This document shows, in pieces, positions 24,968 through 37,618 of a stretch of DNA of 64,000 nucleotides. The notes beneath the pieces were generated by a model. It was not told the origin of the DNA. It was given only the letters and a program-made list of their open reading frames with translations, and searched no databases. Source of the DNA: Panaeolus papilionaceus (lineage: Eukaryota > Basidiomycota > Agaricomycetes > Agaricales); the NCBI GenBank assembly GCA_015501605.1, contig JADNRZ010000003.1, positions 2,232,001-2,296,000 of the forward strand, written 5' to 3'. The first letter of the stretch is position 1; each line of letters opens with the position of its first letter. Position numbers and translations under genes: made by a program.

Positions 24968-26414
24968 TCAGTGTTGCGACCCAAAAAATTTCTTCCAGAG
25001 CCTCTTTGCGCCTTCCAAGATACGACGACGCATTTCTCTCAGCATGGCTGGAGGTCCTGGTATGGTGAATGGTCTTGGCATCGCGAGCTCCAGTCCAGTT
25101 GAATCCTCCCTAAGAAGTATTTGTGCTGATGGGCGTTCAGTGGTGATGTTGATTTCCTGATGAAGGTGCTGTGCCGCTTCCTCGAAACTTGGTATGGTGA
25201 GCTCCAGTGAGTCCTCCCTGAGAAGTATTTGTGGCCATGGGCGTTCCATAGCGATTTCGATTTCCTGATGAAGGCGCTGTGCCGCATCCTCTAAGCCTTT
25301 GGGAGGGGCTCCAAACTTGTTGAATTGTTTGATAAACTTGGTCAGAATTTCGTCATTTTCGCGGAAGTTTCTCTCCAGAATGTTTCGCAGATTCCTGTTG
25401 GTCTGAGCATCTGGTTGCGCCAAATCGTCCTCGATGTTCTGCTTCTCCAGAAGCGCGTTCTCGATCCGCTCATACAAATCTCGATACAGCTGTGGTGTGC
25501 GAAATTCCAGGGAGGGAAAGTATGTGGTTCTGCCATATACGCTTAGGTCCAAGATCTGCAACACAGACAACTGAGTGTTTGCAAATTTCACAATCATAGC
25601 GCCCTCATCGATGAGGTCCTAGTTCAGAAGTATATATATCAGTCGGCATTAATCATTGTCATTCCCCAGATGATTCCATACCTTCAACTGCTTATCGTGC
25701 AACTCTTCAAAATTGGATTGCCCACGACTCAGCGCTCCTTCACTGTAAAGTGTGTCCCACATAGTCGTTACGAATGTCAAAGGGTGCAGCTCTGTCCTAC
25801 CTGAAGACTTGAGAAATATTCGGAGCATTTCCAGTGTCCTCCGCTGCGTTCCTGGTAATCTCGTTCCATTGATGGGGACAAGATATAAAATTCTGACGTA
25901 TGACTGGCTAATGGGACAATAATTGGACGGGCCATTCATTCGTCAGCCATTCATGATGAGTGTTCAAACGACTCACCCGTTCTGATCTAACCAAGCCTTC
26001 ACCATGTCTAGAATCTCTTTCTCCGAGAACTTGCTGTCCGAAAACCCCGGGGTGTCGACAAGGGTGATTGGATATCCATTCATCTTTGCATTAACCAGCG
26101 TGTATGCGCTGATGTGCTGAGTGTAGCCAGCGAGTTGATTGCTACTGAGTGAAAATTCTTGCGACGGGCTCGCGAGGGCTTCTATAAACTATGTATAAAA
26201 CAGGTCAAGGGGCATGTTATGATACGCAGGATACGTGACTTACACTACTTTTTCCGGCTCCAGTGGGTCCCAAGACTCTACAATTAATTCAGAGATGTAT
26301 GCTTAAAAGTCAAGTGGAGCAAGATACCCACAGAAGCACAAAACTTCGAGTACCAGTCCTGTACTCCTCAAGAGAGATTTCTCCAGTAATCTTGATATTT
26401 TTCAGATTTTCCAT
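24968..26414 (-). CDS. P-loop GTPase, array copy 3 (401 aa)
   Basis: Five exons in phase: 26414-26332, 26277-26244 (34 nt), 26188-25977, 25907-25682 and 25618-24968. Motifs are as in the family: GPTGAGKSS, VDTPGFSD and TTMWD. The C-terminal tail is long and holds the segment FEEAAQ-LHQEI-ERPxxQILLREDS twice (one copy near 25290-25195, one near 25185-25090), then a Leu-Arg-rich end with a Trp-Lys-Lys-Phe-Phe motif. Intact. Its 5' neighbour is an X fragment, then the tRNA and GDA1 copy 2. Confidence 0.87.
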
Positions 26415-26630
26415 AATGGCACGACTAGTAAATCGATTTGGCATAATGATCAGATAGGGATACACAGTGGGACGAGTTCGAGAACTGGGGGTTCACGAAG
26501 GTTAGCGTTGGTGGTTGAGAAGGAAGTGTCTCTCCTGCGACATGGTCATTACTTCCGCGTGTGGTACACGAGGCGCCAGTTTTGGCAGCTGGAATGGTCT
26601 GGTGACAGACTGATGTGCTAATCTTATCTT

Positions 26631-26880
26631 TTAGTCGATGTCATCCCATGCTCGGGCGAACGTAGGCCAAAGACGGCAAAAGAATATGAACGAGGTCATC
26701 CCAATTCGCCCTCGGCACGTCCGTTCCGGAGCACACATAACTCCTCCGCAACGTCCCTAACACACCCACAATCTCAGGAACGTGGCCAATATGAAACCTC
26801 CGCAGCGTCCTCCGCAGCGTCCTTGCCAGGTACGCCGCGCACAGAAGGTTATATGCTTCCCACCCAACACGCTTTCACTC
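26631..26880 (-). pseudogene. 5'-truncated family X fragment (unit 3)
   Basis: Same layout as 17984-18235 (LLCAAYLAR, RRFHIGHVPEIVGVL, NWDDLV). A one-base insertion near 26663 shifts the frame before the stop. 5' truncated at the same A/T tract. Confidence 0.45.
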
Positions 26881-26888
26881 GCATCAGA

Positions 26889-26934
26889 CAAAAAAAAAAA
26901 AAATAAGAAAAAAAAAAAAACCAAAAATTTAAGC
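26889..26934 (-). terminator. Pol III T-run after tRNA-Thr
   Basis: The same T-runs (14 and 13) as at 18241-18286, downstream of the tRNA on its strand. Confidence 0.7.
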
Positions 26935-26952
26935 CGGATAACAATAATGAAT

Positions 26953-27024
26953 TCCTTCTAGCCGACTCGAACGACTGACCTCGTCATTACTAGTGACGCG
27001 CTCTACCAACTGAGCTAAGAAGGA
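26953..27024 (-). tRNA. tRNA-Thr (AGU), unit 3
   Basis: Identical to the 18305-18376 gene over all 72 nt: same cloverleaf, anticodon AGT, no intron. It lies inside an 830-bp tract that I cannot distinguish from unit 2. Confidence 0.93.
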
Positions 27025-27358
27025 TATGTTAGGCTTGAGCTTTTGGCGTTGACGTGGCACCTGGATCGTATTTGCATGATGCGGTAAGCAGGCACCTAAC
27101 CGAGGGCCGGATGGACTGGGAAGCATGCGATAAGGATCCTCGAGGCAGGACGACATCCAGAGGTAAGCGAAAAAATATGATATGCATAATCATTAAACCA
27201 AATTTCCTACGCACATCCGCGAGCCGACGAATCAAAAGATTAAGTGATAAATACCAAAAGAGCTCCATCGAAATACCAAGTCCATCCGCCCATCCTTCCG
27301 TCAGTCCACCTCTAACTATCAACCTCCAACCCAACCACCCCCACCACCGGCACCCATT

Positions 27359-29580
27359 TTAAACCCGACACTTCACCTCCCCATCCAACGCACTAATAGC
27401 CGCCCCAAGACACCACCCCAACTCCGTCCCCTCCACCTGCTTCCCCACCCTCACCTTCCGCTCATCCCCAAACTCATACCCCAGCCTCAAGAGCGCATGC
27501 ATAAACGTCATATCCAAACACCACTCCGGCCTCCCTTCGAGCTCTTCGAGGAGCTTGGGGTTCTTGCTCCACCCCTCTTTGTCCCACCCTGCGCGGCCGG
27601 CGCAGAGGGACGAAGCGAGAGAGGGGAGGGTGGAGATGGGGAGGTTGTCGAGAGAGGATGGAGACGTGGGTGAGGTGGGAGGGAGGAGCGGTTCGATGCG
27701 ATCGTAGAAGTAGGAGAGGAGGAGGACTTTGCCGTGTTTGAATGTGTCGAGAAGGGAAGGCTGGTAGACGCCGTTGAACGAGCATGGTTTAGTCTCGCAG
27801 ATCCTGTATGGGGTGCACATAGTGATCAGTCAACGTTCGCCTCAATGATCAAAAAACAAGGGACACTCACGCATCCTTCGCAAGTACCAACGCCATAACC
27901 CTCTGACACGCCTCAACACTGCCCACATCATCACCATACATCAACACCTTGCCATCCTTCCTCCTATCCTCGTCAAAATACTCAACCTCCCTCTCCGTAC
28001 CCCTCGCCAAACACGGGTTCGAAACGCGCCTCTGTTTACTATCCTTCACATCGCTCCCGGGCCTAATCGAATCCATAAACTCCACCAACGCATGTAAGTG
28101 CCTCCGCGCCTGCATCAACCCATACCCCAAATATGAATGCTGGTACAGGACGTACTTCTCCCCTCCAAACTTCAAATCATACTTATGCTCCCCCTCCTCT
28201 AACCCCTTGTCGCTCTTCGTATCCCCAAACTCAGGCTTGAACACAATCTGCGTAGACGCACCGCCGAGGTCGAGGACCGCATAGGTCTCCTTGCCCTTGT
28301 CCGACGTCGACTTCGCCCCGCCACCGATAGTTCCAAGGAGATAGTTCGCCGTTATCCACGCATACACCCCCTCATCCTTCCCATCCATCACCGTCACTGC
28401 GCCCTCCTTCGGCACGCTAAACGGATACTCGTCCCTCAACCTCTTCTCCACCGCTCCCAATATATCATCAGCCTCCTTCTGGCCCCTAACAACCTCAACC
28501 CAGCCGTCGCCTTCACCCATACACCCGTGCAGCTCCACATAGCTCGTCGCTTCATCCAGCAGCTCATCAAGGGACATCGCCGCTTCCAGTGGTCGCCCGG
28601 AGAAGGAGGACAGCCCCTTTTGGTTCTTGACGAACACGGAGGCGCCGCAATTGTTGAATTTGTAGATATGAATCCTCGACCCCGTTGATCCGGCATCAAT
28701 CATAAGGGACCACTGCACAAGCGTCGATTTAGACGAATGCGGGGTAGTACAATACGGCGTCCAAGAACGATTAGGGTCCGTGTCGAATGTGAGTGGTTTC
28801 TCGGTATCGGTGCTGGGCATAGTATGCGTAGGTGGGGGATGAATCTTCTTTGGAGGTGATGTATACGCAGGATGGGTCGTTGGACCTCCAGCATGGATAG
28901 GCAGCTGCTCCATTCCATCAATATCATCGTCATACAGAGTGCCTATTCCACCATCCCCAATCATCCCCCTGAAAATTCAAATAAAAGAAAGACAGGAAAA
29001 CTCACCTTTATCCCCCCACCCAATCTTCTCCTTCAACTCTCCTCTCCTTGGTCCCACAATCCACACCAACCCAATGATGACGACTGCAGCTATCACGAAT
29101 CTCTGCCACGTAAAGTATTTGCGCTTTGACAGTCACGAGGGGCCGTGGCCGGCTTCAAGACGCTCGTAGTTGGACGAGCGGGGTGATAGGAGCATTGTTA
29201 TAAAATTGGAAGCCGAGGAAGAGCGGGTGTGCGAGTGCGAGTGTGAGGTTTTAGAGCACGGCGGTGAGTGCGAAGTTTTGGAGTTTTGTTGAGAAGAACG
29301 AGAAGACTGCAGTTGAGAAAGAGAGAAAGAAGAGAACCCTGAATGTGTAAAATCAAGCGGCGCAGGGCGGGGTGACGAGGCAGCTGAGGTTGTACTGCTT
29401 GTGGATTGGAATAGATTTGGAGTGTGAGCGGAGGGTAGTAGAGCCGGAAGCAGTGGTGCTGGGGTTGGAGGTAGAGTTGGTGGTGCTGGAGGTAGATGAT
29501 GTGGAATTGTTTGAATCTGAAGGAGTGACTGGAGTTGAAGAAACCAGACGAGGGTCGATATTAGGTTGAGAATGTATCAT
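27359..29580 (-). pseudogene. GDA1: GDA1/CD39 nucleoside diphosphatase, copy 2, broken
   Basis: Same three-exon layout as copy 1 (29580-29006, 28942-27871, 27803-27359), with several lesions. Exon 1 lacks 17 bases near 29406, which shifts the frame before the membrane span. Exon 2 lacks 18 bases after the first apyrase region. It also lacks 14 bases near 28541, with 2 extra bases near 28488, so about 23 residues covering the second apyrase region (KATAGLRLL) are out of frame. The other apyrase regions remain. Intron 1 has a regular GT donor, unlike copies 1 and 3. Exon 3 is intact and up to 27649 identical to copy 1. Confidence 0.88.
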
Positions 29581-29802
29581 GCAGCTCGTCGATGATCACT
29601 TTTCTGAGCATTGCGCAAGTTTTTGGATTGTCGGCGTCGGTGGTGTTGTTCAATGCGAAAAATCCAGGAAATTCAGAATAAGACGTGGGGTTTTAGACAA
29701 TAAATCAGCCCAAGTCCTATTTAAAGAGTCTTTAAATATGACGTTTAGGTCGACGACGAGGACGATGAGGACTGGACTTGAATGTGCGTAAAGTGAAAGA
29801 AG

Positions 29803-30850
29803 CTTAGTCATCGTGAAGAGAAGTTGTCACAGTTAACAGAAAAATTAACAAGGGAAGAAAGGGAATAGAAACCCCAAGAATAAGTGCAAGGCACACGGCG
29901 AGTGACCGTAAGCAAACACTGTGGATGGTTCTTCCTGTCAATTGACGCGTTCAACTAAGTTCCAGTTGAAGTTCAATTTGTGGTGTGACTTTGACGTCAC
30001 GTGGGCGTGTCAGTCATCCGTCACAGATGTCAGACTCAGTCGCAACAATGTCACCTCCTCGCATTCATGAACATCGCTTTGTTGTTGCTTAATGTTTATT
30101 CATTTGTTCTCTTCAGTTTCATTTGGACCCCACCAAAACTTTTCCTTGTAGATAACTACAGGAAGCTGGAAGCAAGAAACAGGAAGCAGGAAGCTATCTC
30201 TTGAACCCTTTTGCAACGTGAGTTTCGCGTTTCGCTTCCAATGTATTTACTGCTCCCATACGAGGCGCACATGTTGCTATAACTTGACAACAGATGGAGG
30301 TATTCACGACCACAAAATTGAGCTGAGGCCTCCCATGGTGGCCCTACTTGTATGATTGAATCAGCCCAGGTCAAATATGAACGGCACTCAATTAATTGGG
30401 ATTTCGATACTCACCGGAGCGATGAGGATGTGAACTGGGGCGAAACTGTTACGAAGGAGATGAAATGAACGAAAGAACGTACGAAAGAATGCGCGCAAGG
30501 GCATATCAGACGACGAGTAGTGACAAGATACGAACACGAGATATCATATTGCTTTTGCACCACATACATCTTATATGTAAAGCTATGACGAATGATTGAA
30601 ATAAAACGGAAATAAAAGAGAAGTCCAGAAGTAAGAAACGTGTCAAGAGAATAAGCTGAAGAAACACCCACAACAGCTGCGGTACGCGATAAGATGAAGA
30701 GCAGGCATATGAGCGATGCTAGTAGTACAATTCAGGAAATGAGCCGGCGTGCGACGCGTGAGCGCCAAACTGGGGCAAAGAGAAATGAATGCAATCAATT
30801 ATCGTAGCTGTTCCTTCAATGGAATTTGAGCGATACCAAATCGGACTGTA
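29803..30850. repeat. Block delta (unit 4)
   Basis: Shared with 11493 and 21238. It holds TGACGTCACGTGGGCGTG at 29992-30009, an expanded GGAAGC tandem near 30160-30190 and the donor-like GATACTCACCGGAGC near 30410. No coding frame. Confidence 0.6.
29992..30009. promoter_or_regulatory. Conserved CACGTG box (unit 4)
   Basis: Third copy of the TGACGTCACGTGGGCGTG box. Conservation is the only evidence. Confidence 0.35.
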
Positions 30851-30879
30851 TTAAATGTGCGACAGGATAATCTTTTGAA

Positions 30880-31700
30880 CATGTATAAATAAACTAACTC
30901 GACAAAAATTCGATATTCTCGCCTCCAAAAGGAACGTCAACGCCCACTCTACCTCTTCTCCTCCACTCGTTTGCATCACACGGCCCTCTTCCTCCCGCCT
31001 CACCGTCACCCCTCCCACACGCATTTAAATCATCATATAAGCATCCCACCCACCCATTGATTCCACACTCCACATTGTCCCTTCGCGTTCACCTGGACTC
31101 TCGGTGACGTTGATACATTCATAATTAACCTCAATGTCCGAGGAATAGGGTTCTGAGGAGTACTCCCATCCATCTCTGGAGACGCACCATCACCGTCGTC
31201 TCTATACACCCCGATTCGACGTGTCGTCAACTCCCCATTCGCAGTTCCACCTTTAGTCCTACCCTTTCGTCGACCACTCATCCTTGACCCAGCCCCCAAA
31301 CCTCCATTCACACTCGACCCCAGACTCCTCGTCCTCGTCCTCTCCCTCTCCCTCGTAACAGGTGACACCGGATTCAACTCCACCATCCCCTCAATCGCAC
31401 TCCTCACCAGCCTATCGGAGTGCGGTGGACGTCGTCCCAATTCACCCTCCCCATGTCCACTTCGAAGCAATCGAATTCCAGGTCGATAAGGATGAGATGG
31501 ATGCTATTTCCCCTCCTCGACTGTGTGTGTGACATCCTGCATCCCACCATAATGTCCCCTATACAACGAACTCATGCCAACGCCCTCAACACGCCCAAAT
31601 CTCTGTATGAAACTTCCCTAGCCTCCCCTCACCTCTCGCTTGGTTAATTCCCCCCTCAAAACCATCGAAATCCGGCGACGCAGGCACTGACAGAGCGCAT
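30880..31700 (-). pseudogene. Family X gene relic 4
   Basis: The minus frame 31470-31033 runs from a segment with IEGMVELNPVSPVTRERE through TTRRIGVYRDDGDGASPEM to GVWNQWVGGM. A second frame carries WEYSSEPYSSDIEVNYE, and the C-terminal VGVDVPFGGENIEFLSS lies at about 30960-30905. One-base shifts separate these. It is the most continuous copy of the middle region. Confidence 0.45.
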
Positions 31701-33480
31701 CCTCGAGATGGATAGACACACAGCAGAATGAGGTGAGGCTGAGGGAGGGGATGGTGGCGTATAGACATGATTTTGGCACGGGGTCGGGGACATGTGAGGA
31801 GAGGAGAGGAAAGCAGGTACGGAGCGCAACAAGGAGGGAGTGGTAGGCGAGTGGGGTTGGATTAATATTTGTGATGGTGATGGCGGGCGTCGGGGGAGAA
31901 GATTGATTTTGATAGGGCCATTTCTGATATATGATCCGTTCTGAGGATTATACGTGCAAGTTTCAATACACCTGACACCAAGGAATGGAAAGGGAGTGAA
32001 ATCGGGGTATATGCGCTCTCAAATGTAGGCCCAAGATGTAAAATTGAAAAAATGGTAAAAAGATTCACTCCAGAAATCTTCTAAAACGCAGAGCGGGATG
32101 AGAGAGCGAAGCGCTCAGAAATATGTAAAGAAGGACGAGAAAAAAGGAAAGGAGACAATCACGAGATTTAACGAAAGTTGGAAAGTGGAAGAATAGTTGC
32201 ACAGTCTTCGCACCATGGAGGAGAAGGAATAACGACAAATGAATATACATTGCAGGACGACATCACAAAGGGGAGAACGTCCACTGCCGCTAGGGAAAAA
32301 TCGAAGAAGATCAACGAACATCAGGGTCAAAAATGATTCGCTACCAAGCTGAACCATTGCGCGTTGCATATCGCAAATGAGAGAAAGAACACTATGAAAA
32401 GTCCGCAGCGAAAACGCAAAGCTTTCAACTTCGAGACAGGTCGAGAAGTCTGGAGCAAAGGGAAAAGGAAATGAAGTATATAGATGAAAAAAGTGGATGA
32501 GAGCTGGCCTGCATAATGATGAAATAGAATGCAAACTCGAGTCAATCGGTGTGCTAGATATCAAGAGCGGAGGAAAATGAGAACTCGGAGACGAGGTTCT
32601 CGTCCCGGATTTCCACAAGGCATTGAAGCGAAGAATGAGCATTCAAGCGGAGAGTCAAGTCAGAAAAAAGAGAACGAGCTTCAGACGAATACCAAACCGA
32701 CACCGAGTCGAAAGTTCGATCCAGTGGTGAACAAGAAGGGAAAGCAATGCAAAACATGAAAAGGATGAATGGGAGGAGAGGGAAGAAAAGAACTTGAAAC
32801 GAGTCCTGATGAAAACAACAGAGAAAGGAACGCAACGCCCCAAGTCCGCCGCAGGTAGGGCAGAGTTGAGCCACTGCAAGATGGGTCCAGCACTGCATAG
32901 CTCAATGTGGATGCAGTACGTCCGAGTCCGCGTGAAGAGAGGGTGGGAATGGGGTGCGAGACGAGGAGTAAGATGGGAGAGGCAATGGAGAAATAAAATG
33001 TGGGTGCTGAGGGCCATCTGAGAGCGCTGAGCTCGTTCCAACTGAACCCAATCCGATGACGACACCAACGAACCGGCCTCCCTTTCCTTGTCCTTTCCCT
33101 TAGCTGTAGTGTGACCATCCCTTAGGGAAGCCCCTCATGCCAACTCCATGTTGTTGTAGAGAAGGGGGTGTCTTCTTTGGTAGATGAGTGGGAGGGTGAG
33201 TTAAGACAGGTCGTTGTTGCTGCTCGTAAAGAAGCAACAACTTCATCGTTACTCAAGTTAAATGATTTGTGTCACGTGAGCGCGCTAGCATACACTCGTG
33301 CTCGCGATTTCCTCTCACCCGGCCCCTCTCTAGTTTAAAGCTATGGAAAACGATGGAAATAAGACGAAATTTAACCAATGTCCAAGAGGAAGAAATGAAT
33401 CAACAACTAAGCGGCAAAAACACCCAGCAAAGCTGAGATGAGCGACAAGATGGAGATTCTGTAAATGGGCGACACTGGAT
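31700..33480. repeat. Block beta (unit 4)
   Basis: Matches 13300-15900; 32706-33215 is indistinguishable from 15194-15703. It is A/G-rich on plus, with long composition-driven minus frames and no supported gene. Confidence 0.6.
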
Positions 33481-34090
33481 GCATGAACGCTGAACTGAGG
33501 CGAAGAGAAATAAAAGGGAAATACAAAAAGTCGGGCGATGGGCTCATCAGCGCCAATATTCTTTATGATAGTTTAACCTACGCGTTGATATTCAGAGCCC
33601 TGTATATATAGTACACGGATTCTTTGGTCCTAAATCAATCATCAACTCCACTGCATTTATATCTGGCATAGGTTAGATGCGAGGTGGGACCACAGTCGAG
33701 TGCATGCTGTAGGATGTACACACTTTTAATCTCGTTATCAAGGGCTTTGTCTCTATTGCCCGTTATTGTATCTGTCATCAATTCTCATTTGGCTACCATG
33801 GTTACAGTGAACTACAATATGGGTCGGACGATGTCGCTATATTCTATCATCGGAAAGTTATGATCAAATACTCCACTGGCAACACCAAGTTAGTCCAACA
33901 TAGATAGAGAATGACATCAGTTTTTGTAGGTTACAGCAAGGACGAAACAATCAACAGAAAAGAAGCATAACACTACTTCTAGGCTACTCAGAGGGCAAAT
34001 ATATCTAAAGGCGCACATGTCGATCAGAGAGAGGAAATGGGTAGTGACAGCGCGGCCCCGGAGTGTGGTTCATTGTTTCAACCCGGCGAA

Positions 34091-35316
34091 TCACCCCTTC
34101 CATGGCCTCATCACACCATCCAGGATGCGACGGGTCATTGAGGGCGTGGCTTTATCAATTTCCTGATGAAGGCGCTGTGCTGCGTCCTCGTAACCATTAG
34201 GAGGGGCTCCAAAGTCGTTGAATTGTTTGATAAACTTGGTCAGAATTTCGTGAATTTCGTGCTGATTTCTCTTCAGAATGTTTCGCAGATTCCTATTGGT
34301 TCGAGCGTCCGGTTGTGCCAAATCGTCCTCGATGTTCTGCTTCTCCAAAAGCGCCTTCTCGATCCGCTCATACAGATCTCGGTACAGCTGTGGTGTGCGA
34401 AATTCCAGCTGCCTAAAGGCTGTGTACTCGCCAGGTACCATGCCTGCGTCCAGGACCTGTAATGCAGACAACGGAGTGTTTGTAAATTTCACCATCTGAG
34501 CACCCTCGTCGATGAAGTCCTAGTTCAGAAGTAGACATATCAGTCAACTTTAATCATTGGCATTGCACAAATAATTCTATACCTTCAACTGCTCATCATG
34601 TAACTGTTCAAAATTGGATTGCCCACGACTCAGCGCTCCTTCACTGTAAAGCGTGTCCCACATAGTCATTACGAACGTTAGATGCCTCAGTCTTGTCTGA
34701 CCCGCAGATTCAAGAAAGGTTTTTAGCATTTCCAGTGTTTTCCGCTGCGTTCCCGGTAATCTTGTTCCGTTGATGGGCACAAGATATAAAATTCTGACGA
34801 ATGGTAGGCTAATGGAACAATAATTTGACTGGTCATCGATTCATGGGTCATTCATGATGAGTGTGCAAAAGGCTCACTTTTCCTGATTTAACCAAAAATG
34901 CACCATGTCTAAAATCTCTTTCTCCGAGAATTTGCTGTCCGAAAACCCTGGGGTGTCAACAAGGGTGATTGGACGTCCATGCAGGCTTGCATTGACCACC
35001 CTGAATGCGCCGATTTGCTGAGTGTAGCCAGCGAGTTGATTGCTACTGAGTGAAAAAATTTGCGACGGTCCTGCGAAGGCTTCTACAAACTATGTATAAA
35101 ACAGGGTCAAGGGGTATGTTATGATACACAGGATACACAACTTACAGTACTTTTTCCAGCTCCAGTGGGTCCCAAGATTCTACAATTTATTCAGAGATGT
35201 ATGCTTAAAAGTCAAGTGGAGCAAGATACCCACAGAACCACAAACGCGAAAAAACTGATCTTGTCCTCCCGAAGAGAGATTTCTCCCGTAACTTCGATGT
35301 TTTCCAGATTCTCCAT
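34091..35316 (-). CDS. P-loop GTPase, array copy 4 (327 aa)
   Basis: Five exons in phase: 35316-35234, 35179-35146 (34 nt, ending GKST), 35089-34878, 34808-34583 and 34519-34091. VDTPGFSD and TTMWD are present. It is the shortest tail of the family: after LHQEID it ends within 20 residues, without the ERPxxQILLREDS module. Its 5' neighbour is a long X relic, not a tRNA and GDA1. No disabling change is seen. Confidence 0.86.
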
Positions 35317-36420
35317 AACGACACAAGGAGTAAATAGTTTTGGTGTAATGGTCAGAATAGGGATACACAATGAAACGAGTTTGGACTCTGAGGTTCACGA
35401 AGGTCGGCGTTGGTGGTCGAGAAGAAAATATCTCTCCTGGGTGATGGTCATGGTTTACACATGTGACACATGAGGCGCCAGGTCCAGCAGCTGGAATGGT
35501 CTGGTGACAGATTGCTGCGCTAATCTAATCTTTTGGCTGCCACTGATGAGAGCATCAATCGCACGGCTACCATTAGACATATCCTTGCAAGCATGCGATT
35601 AGGAACCAACGATAATGTATTCAAAGACGAGAGGGTGTGGAGCGAGCTGGAGTGGCTATTGGTGAGCCGACGGTGTAGAGTGCATGCGCCAAGGTATTTA
35701 CCTGAAATTAGATCGCGAGCACAGTGGGCATACAGCTCACCTCACCCTTACAGTCCATAAGGAGAGTTTGAAGGAGCGAAATTCTTCTTAATTTTTTGTC
35801 AAAGTTCTTCAGTCTCCGCGCAAAGTGATTACTATGTTGCTTATTCTGTCCGTGCTAGTAAAATGAGCTCTCGTAGATCTGTTTAATCAACCGCAGCGGC
35901 TGTTCCTTGAATGGAATCAGAACAATAAGAAATCTGAGTGGATTAAATCCTCTACAGAATAATCTTCCGACCAGGCCTAAATCAACTAACTCGAAAAAAA
36001 CTCGACGTCTTCCGTTCCAACAGGAACATTAACACCCATCCTGCCCCTTCCTCTTCTCTCATTTCCGCCACACACACCTCCCCCCGCCCCACTACCAGTC
36101 CCCCCCTCACTCGTCCACATCGTCATAATATACATCCCACCCACCCATCGATTGCACACTTCAAATAGTTCCTCCACCTTCACCTTGACTCTCCGTACTC
36201 CCAGTGCATCTCCGATGACCCATTACCGTCTCCATACATCCCTTCTTGGTGCATCTTCAACCGCCCACCCACACTTGTACTCCCCGTCGCACTACTTCTT
36301 CCTCGTCCACCTGCATCCACACTCATATTCGAACCAGGACCCACACTTGACCCCATACTCGTCCTTTGCTTCCTCTCCCTAACCCTCACAACAGGTGATA
36401 CAGGACTCAACTCCACCATG

Positions 36421-36618
36421 CTGGAAACCTGCAGGCAACGCAGGAAACACAGTAGCGAATGCACAGATGAATGAACGGGCAATCGCTATATTCTACAAAC
36501 GCATGAACACGGCGAGTAGTGAATACAAGATGGTAGCGACGATGTAAGACTAAGGACAGGAAGATATGCGCGCGAGCGCATATAAGAGCATTGTAATCAC
36601 ATGATGGGATTACACATG
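36421..36618. mobile_element. 198-bp insertion with 4-bp flanks
   Basis: Absent from the homologous place in relic 1 (after ACCATG, about 8876). CATG occurs just before it (36417-36420) and at its end (36615-36618), so it could be an insertion with a 4-bp duplication. There is no coding capacity. Confidence 0.4.
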
Positions 36619-36846
36619 CCCTCGATGGTACTCCTCACCAACCTCACCGGCTCCTCGTCTTCCCCCCTCACCAGCCCTCCCAAACACTGCGACCATCAAA
36701 CCCTCAATATGACGTGTTGGAGTTCGGGGAGGAGATCAGAGTCTTGAGTGAGAGCGCCTGTGTGGGCAGAGGGGAGGTGCGCGTTATCGGTGTTATGAGG
36801 GTGCTGAGCATGAGAGTGAACGAACTCATCGTCGTCGAATTGGAGT

Positions 36847-36851
36847 CTGCT
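36847..36851. repeat. Target duplication, left
   Basis: CTGCT beside the left end of the 3-kb element. It pairs with CCGCT at 39881-39885; the single difference is a CpG-to-TpG type change. Confidence 0.55.
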
Positions 36852-37618
36852 ATATGGTAAGCCATCTGCAATTTTATTCTTTTGCGCGTGTACATAGGTG
36901 GCCCACTAGATTTGATGCGCAAGTTAAGATTATGGAGTGTGCATATATGTATTGAGTGCGAGCGTGTAGAAATATGAGGTGTGTGCATGAACAACAAGAC
37001 ATTTTGGGAGTGCATATCTAAAAATGTGGTGTGTGCATCTACATTTTGGGAGTGCACATACAAATTTGGGGTGTGCATATAGAATCTAAGGGTGCTCTTC
37101 TACAATTATAGGTTAAAATATGATTTTTGAAGTGTGCACATACATTTTGCATGCGCAGACGACGTTTGTTAGTGTGCGCGCACACACTCAAGAGGAGAGC
37201 GCGCACATAGAAATTGTCACGTGCCCACCAGATCCGACACGGTGATGACATCAAATTCGGTTCGGGAGTTGCACCTGTGGCACCCAGCTGTCACATCAAA
37301 TTAGACCCGAACAAGGACAACTGGTGCCGTTCTAATTAGAATGACTTTCTATGTGGTTACCTTACGGTGAATAATTATGGATATCTTTCTGGCCTTGTAG
37401 CACAAAGGTGCCCATCGTTTCCCGTCGTCACTGTCGTCCCTTGCGGCCATCGCCCCCTGTACACCGTTGACAGGGTCCATCATTCCGTTCCCACATATGG
37501 CGGATGCTGCTCCGAGCCATCAACAACAGCGTCGAGGCATGTTTGCTCGCTGCTGAACATGTTGTGCATGTAGATGAGGGTGTTCCCCGCCATTTTCATT
37601 AGATATTTTTACATATCC
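36852..37618 (+). repeat. Left terminal inverted repeat, 767 bp
   Basis: It contains a series of about eight subterminal motifs (GTGTGCATATA, TTTGGGAGTGCA) between 36930 and 37190. A 68-codon frame in the repeat occurs at both ends and is probably not a gene. Confidence 0.85.

Larger units (their letters stand above)
35960..36851 (-). pseudogene. Family X gene relic 5, downstream part
   Basis: The minus strand carries MVELSPVSPVVRVRE, a Gly/Ser stretch and MYGDGNGSSEMHWEY (36482-36180). After a one-base overlap comes a frame ending VNVPVGTEDVEFFSS (36183-35986). It matches copy 1 (8430-9110) over its length. It is interrupted by a 198-bp insertion (36421-36618) and cut at 36851 by the 3-kb inverted-repeat element; its remaining part continues at 39881. 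Confidence 0.5.

Noticed and set aside
37367..37573. 68-codon ORF present at both ends of the 3-kb element
   Set aside because: It lies wholly in the terminal inverted repeat, has no known motif, and is duplicated only because the repeat is.
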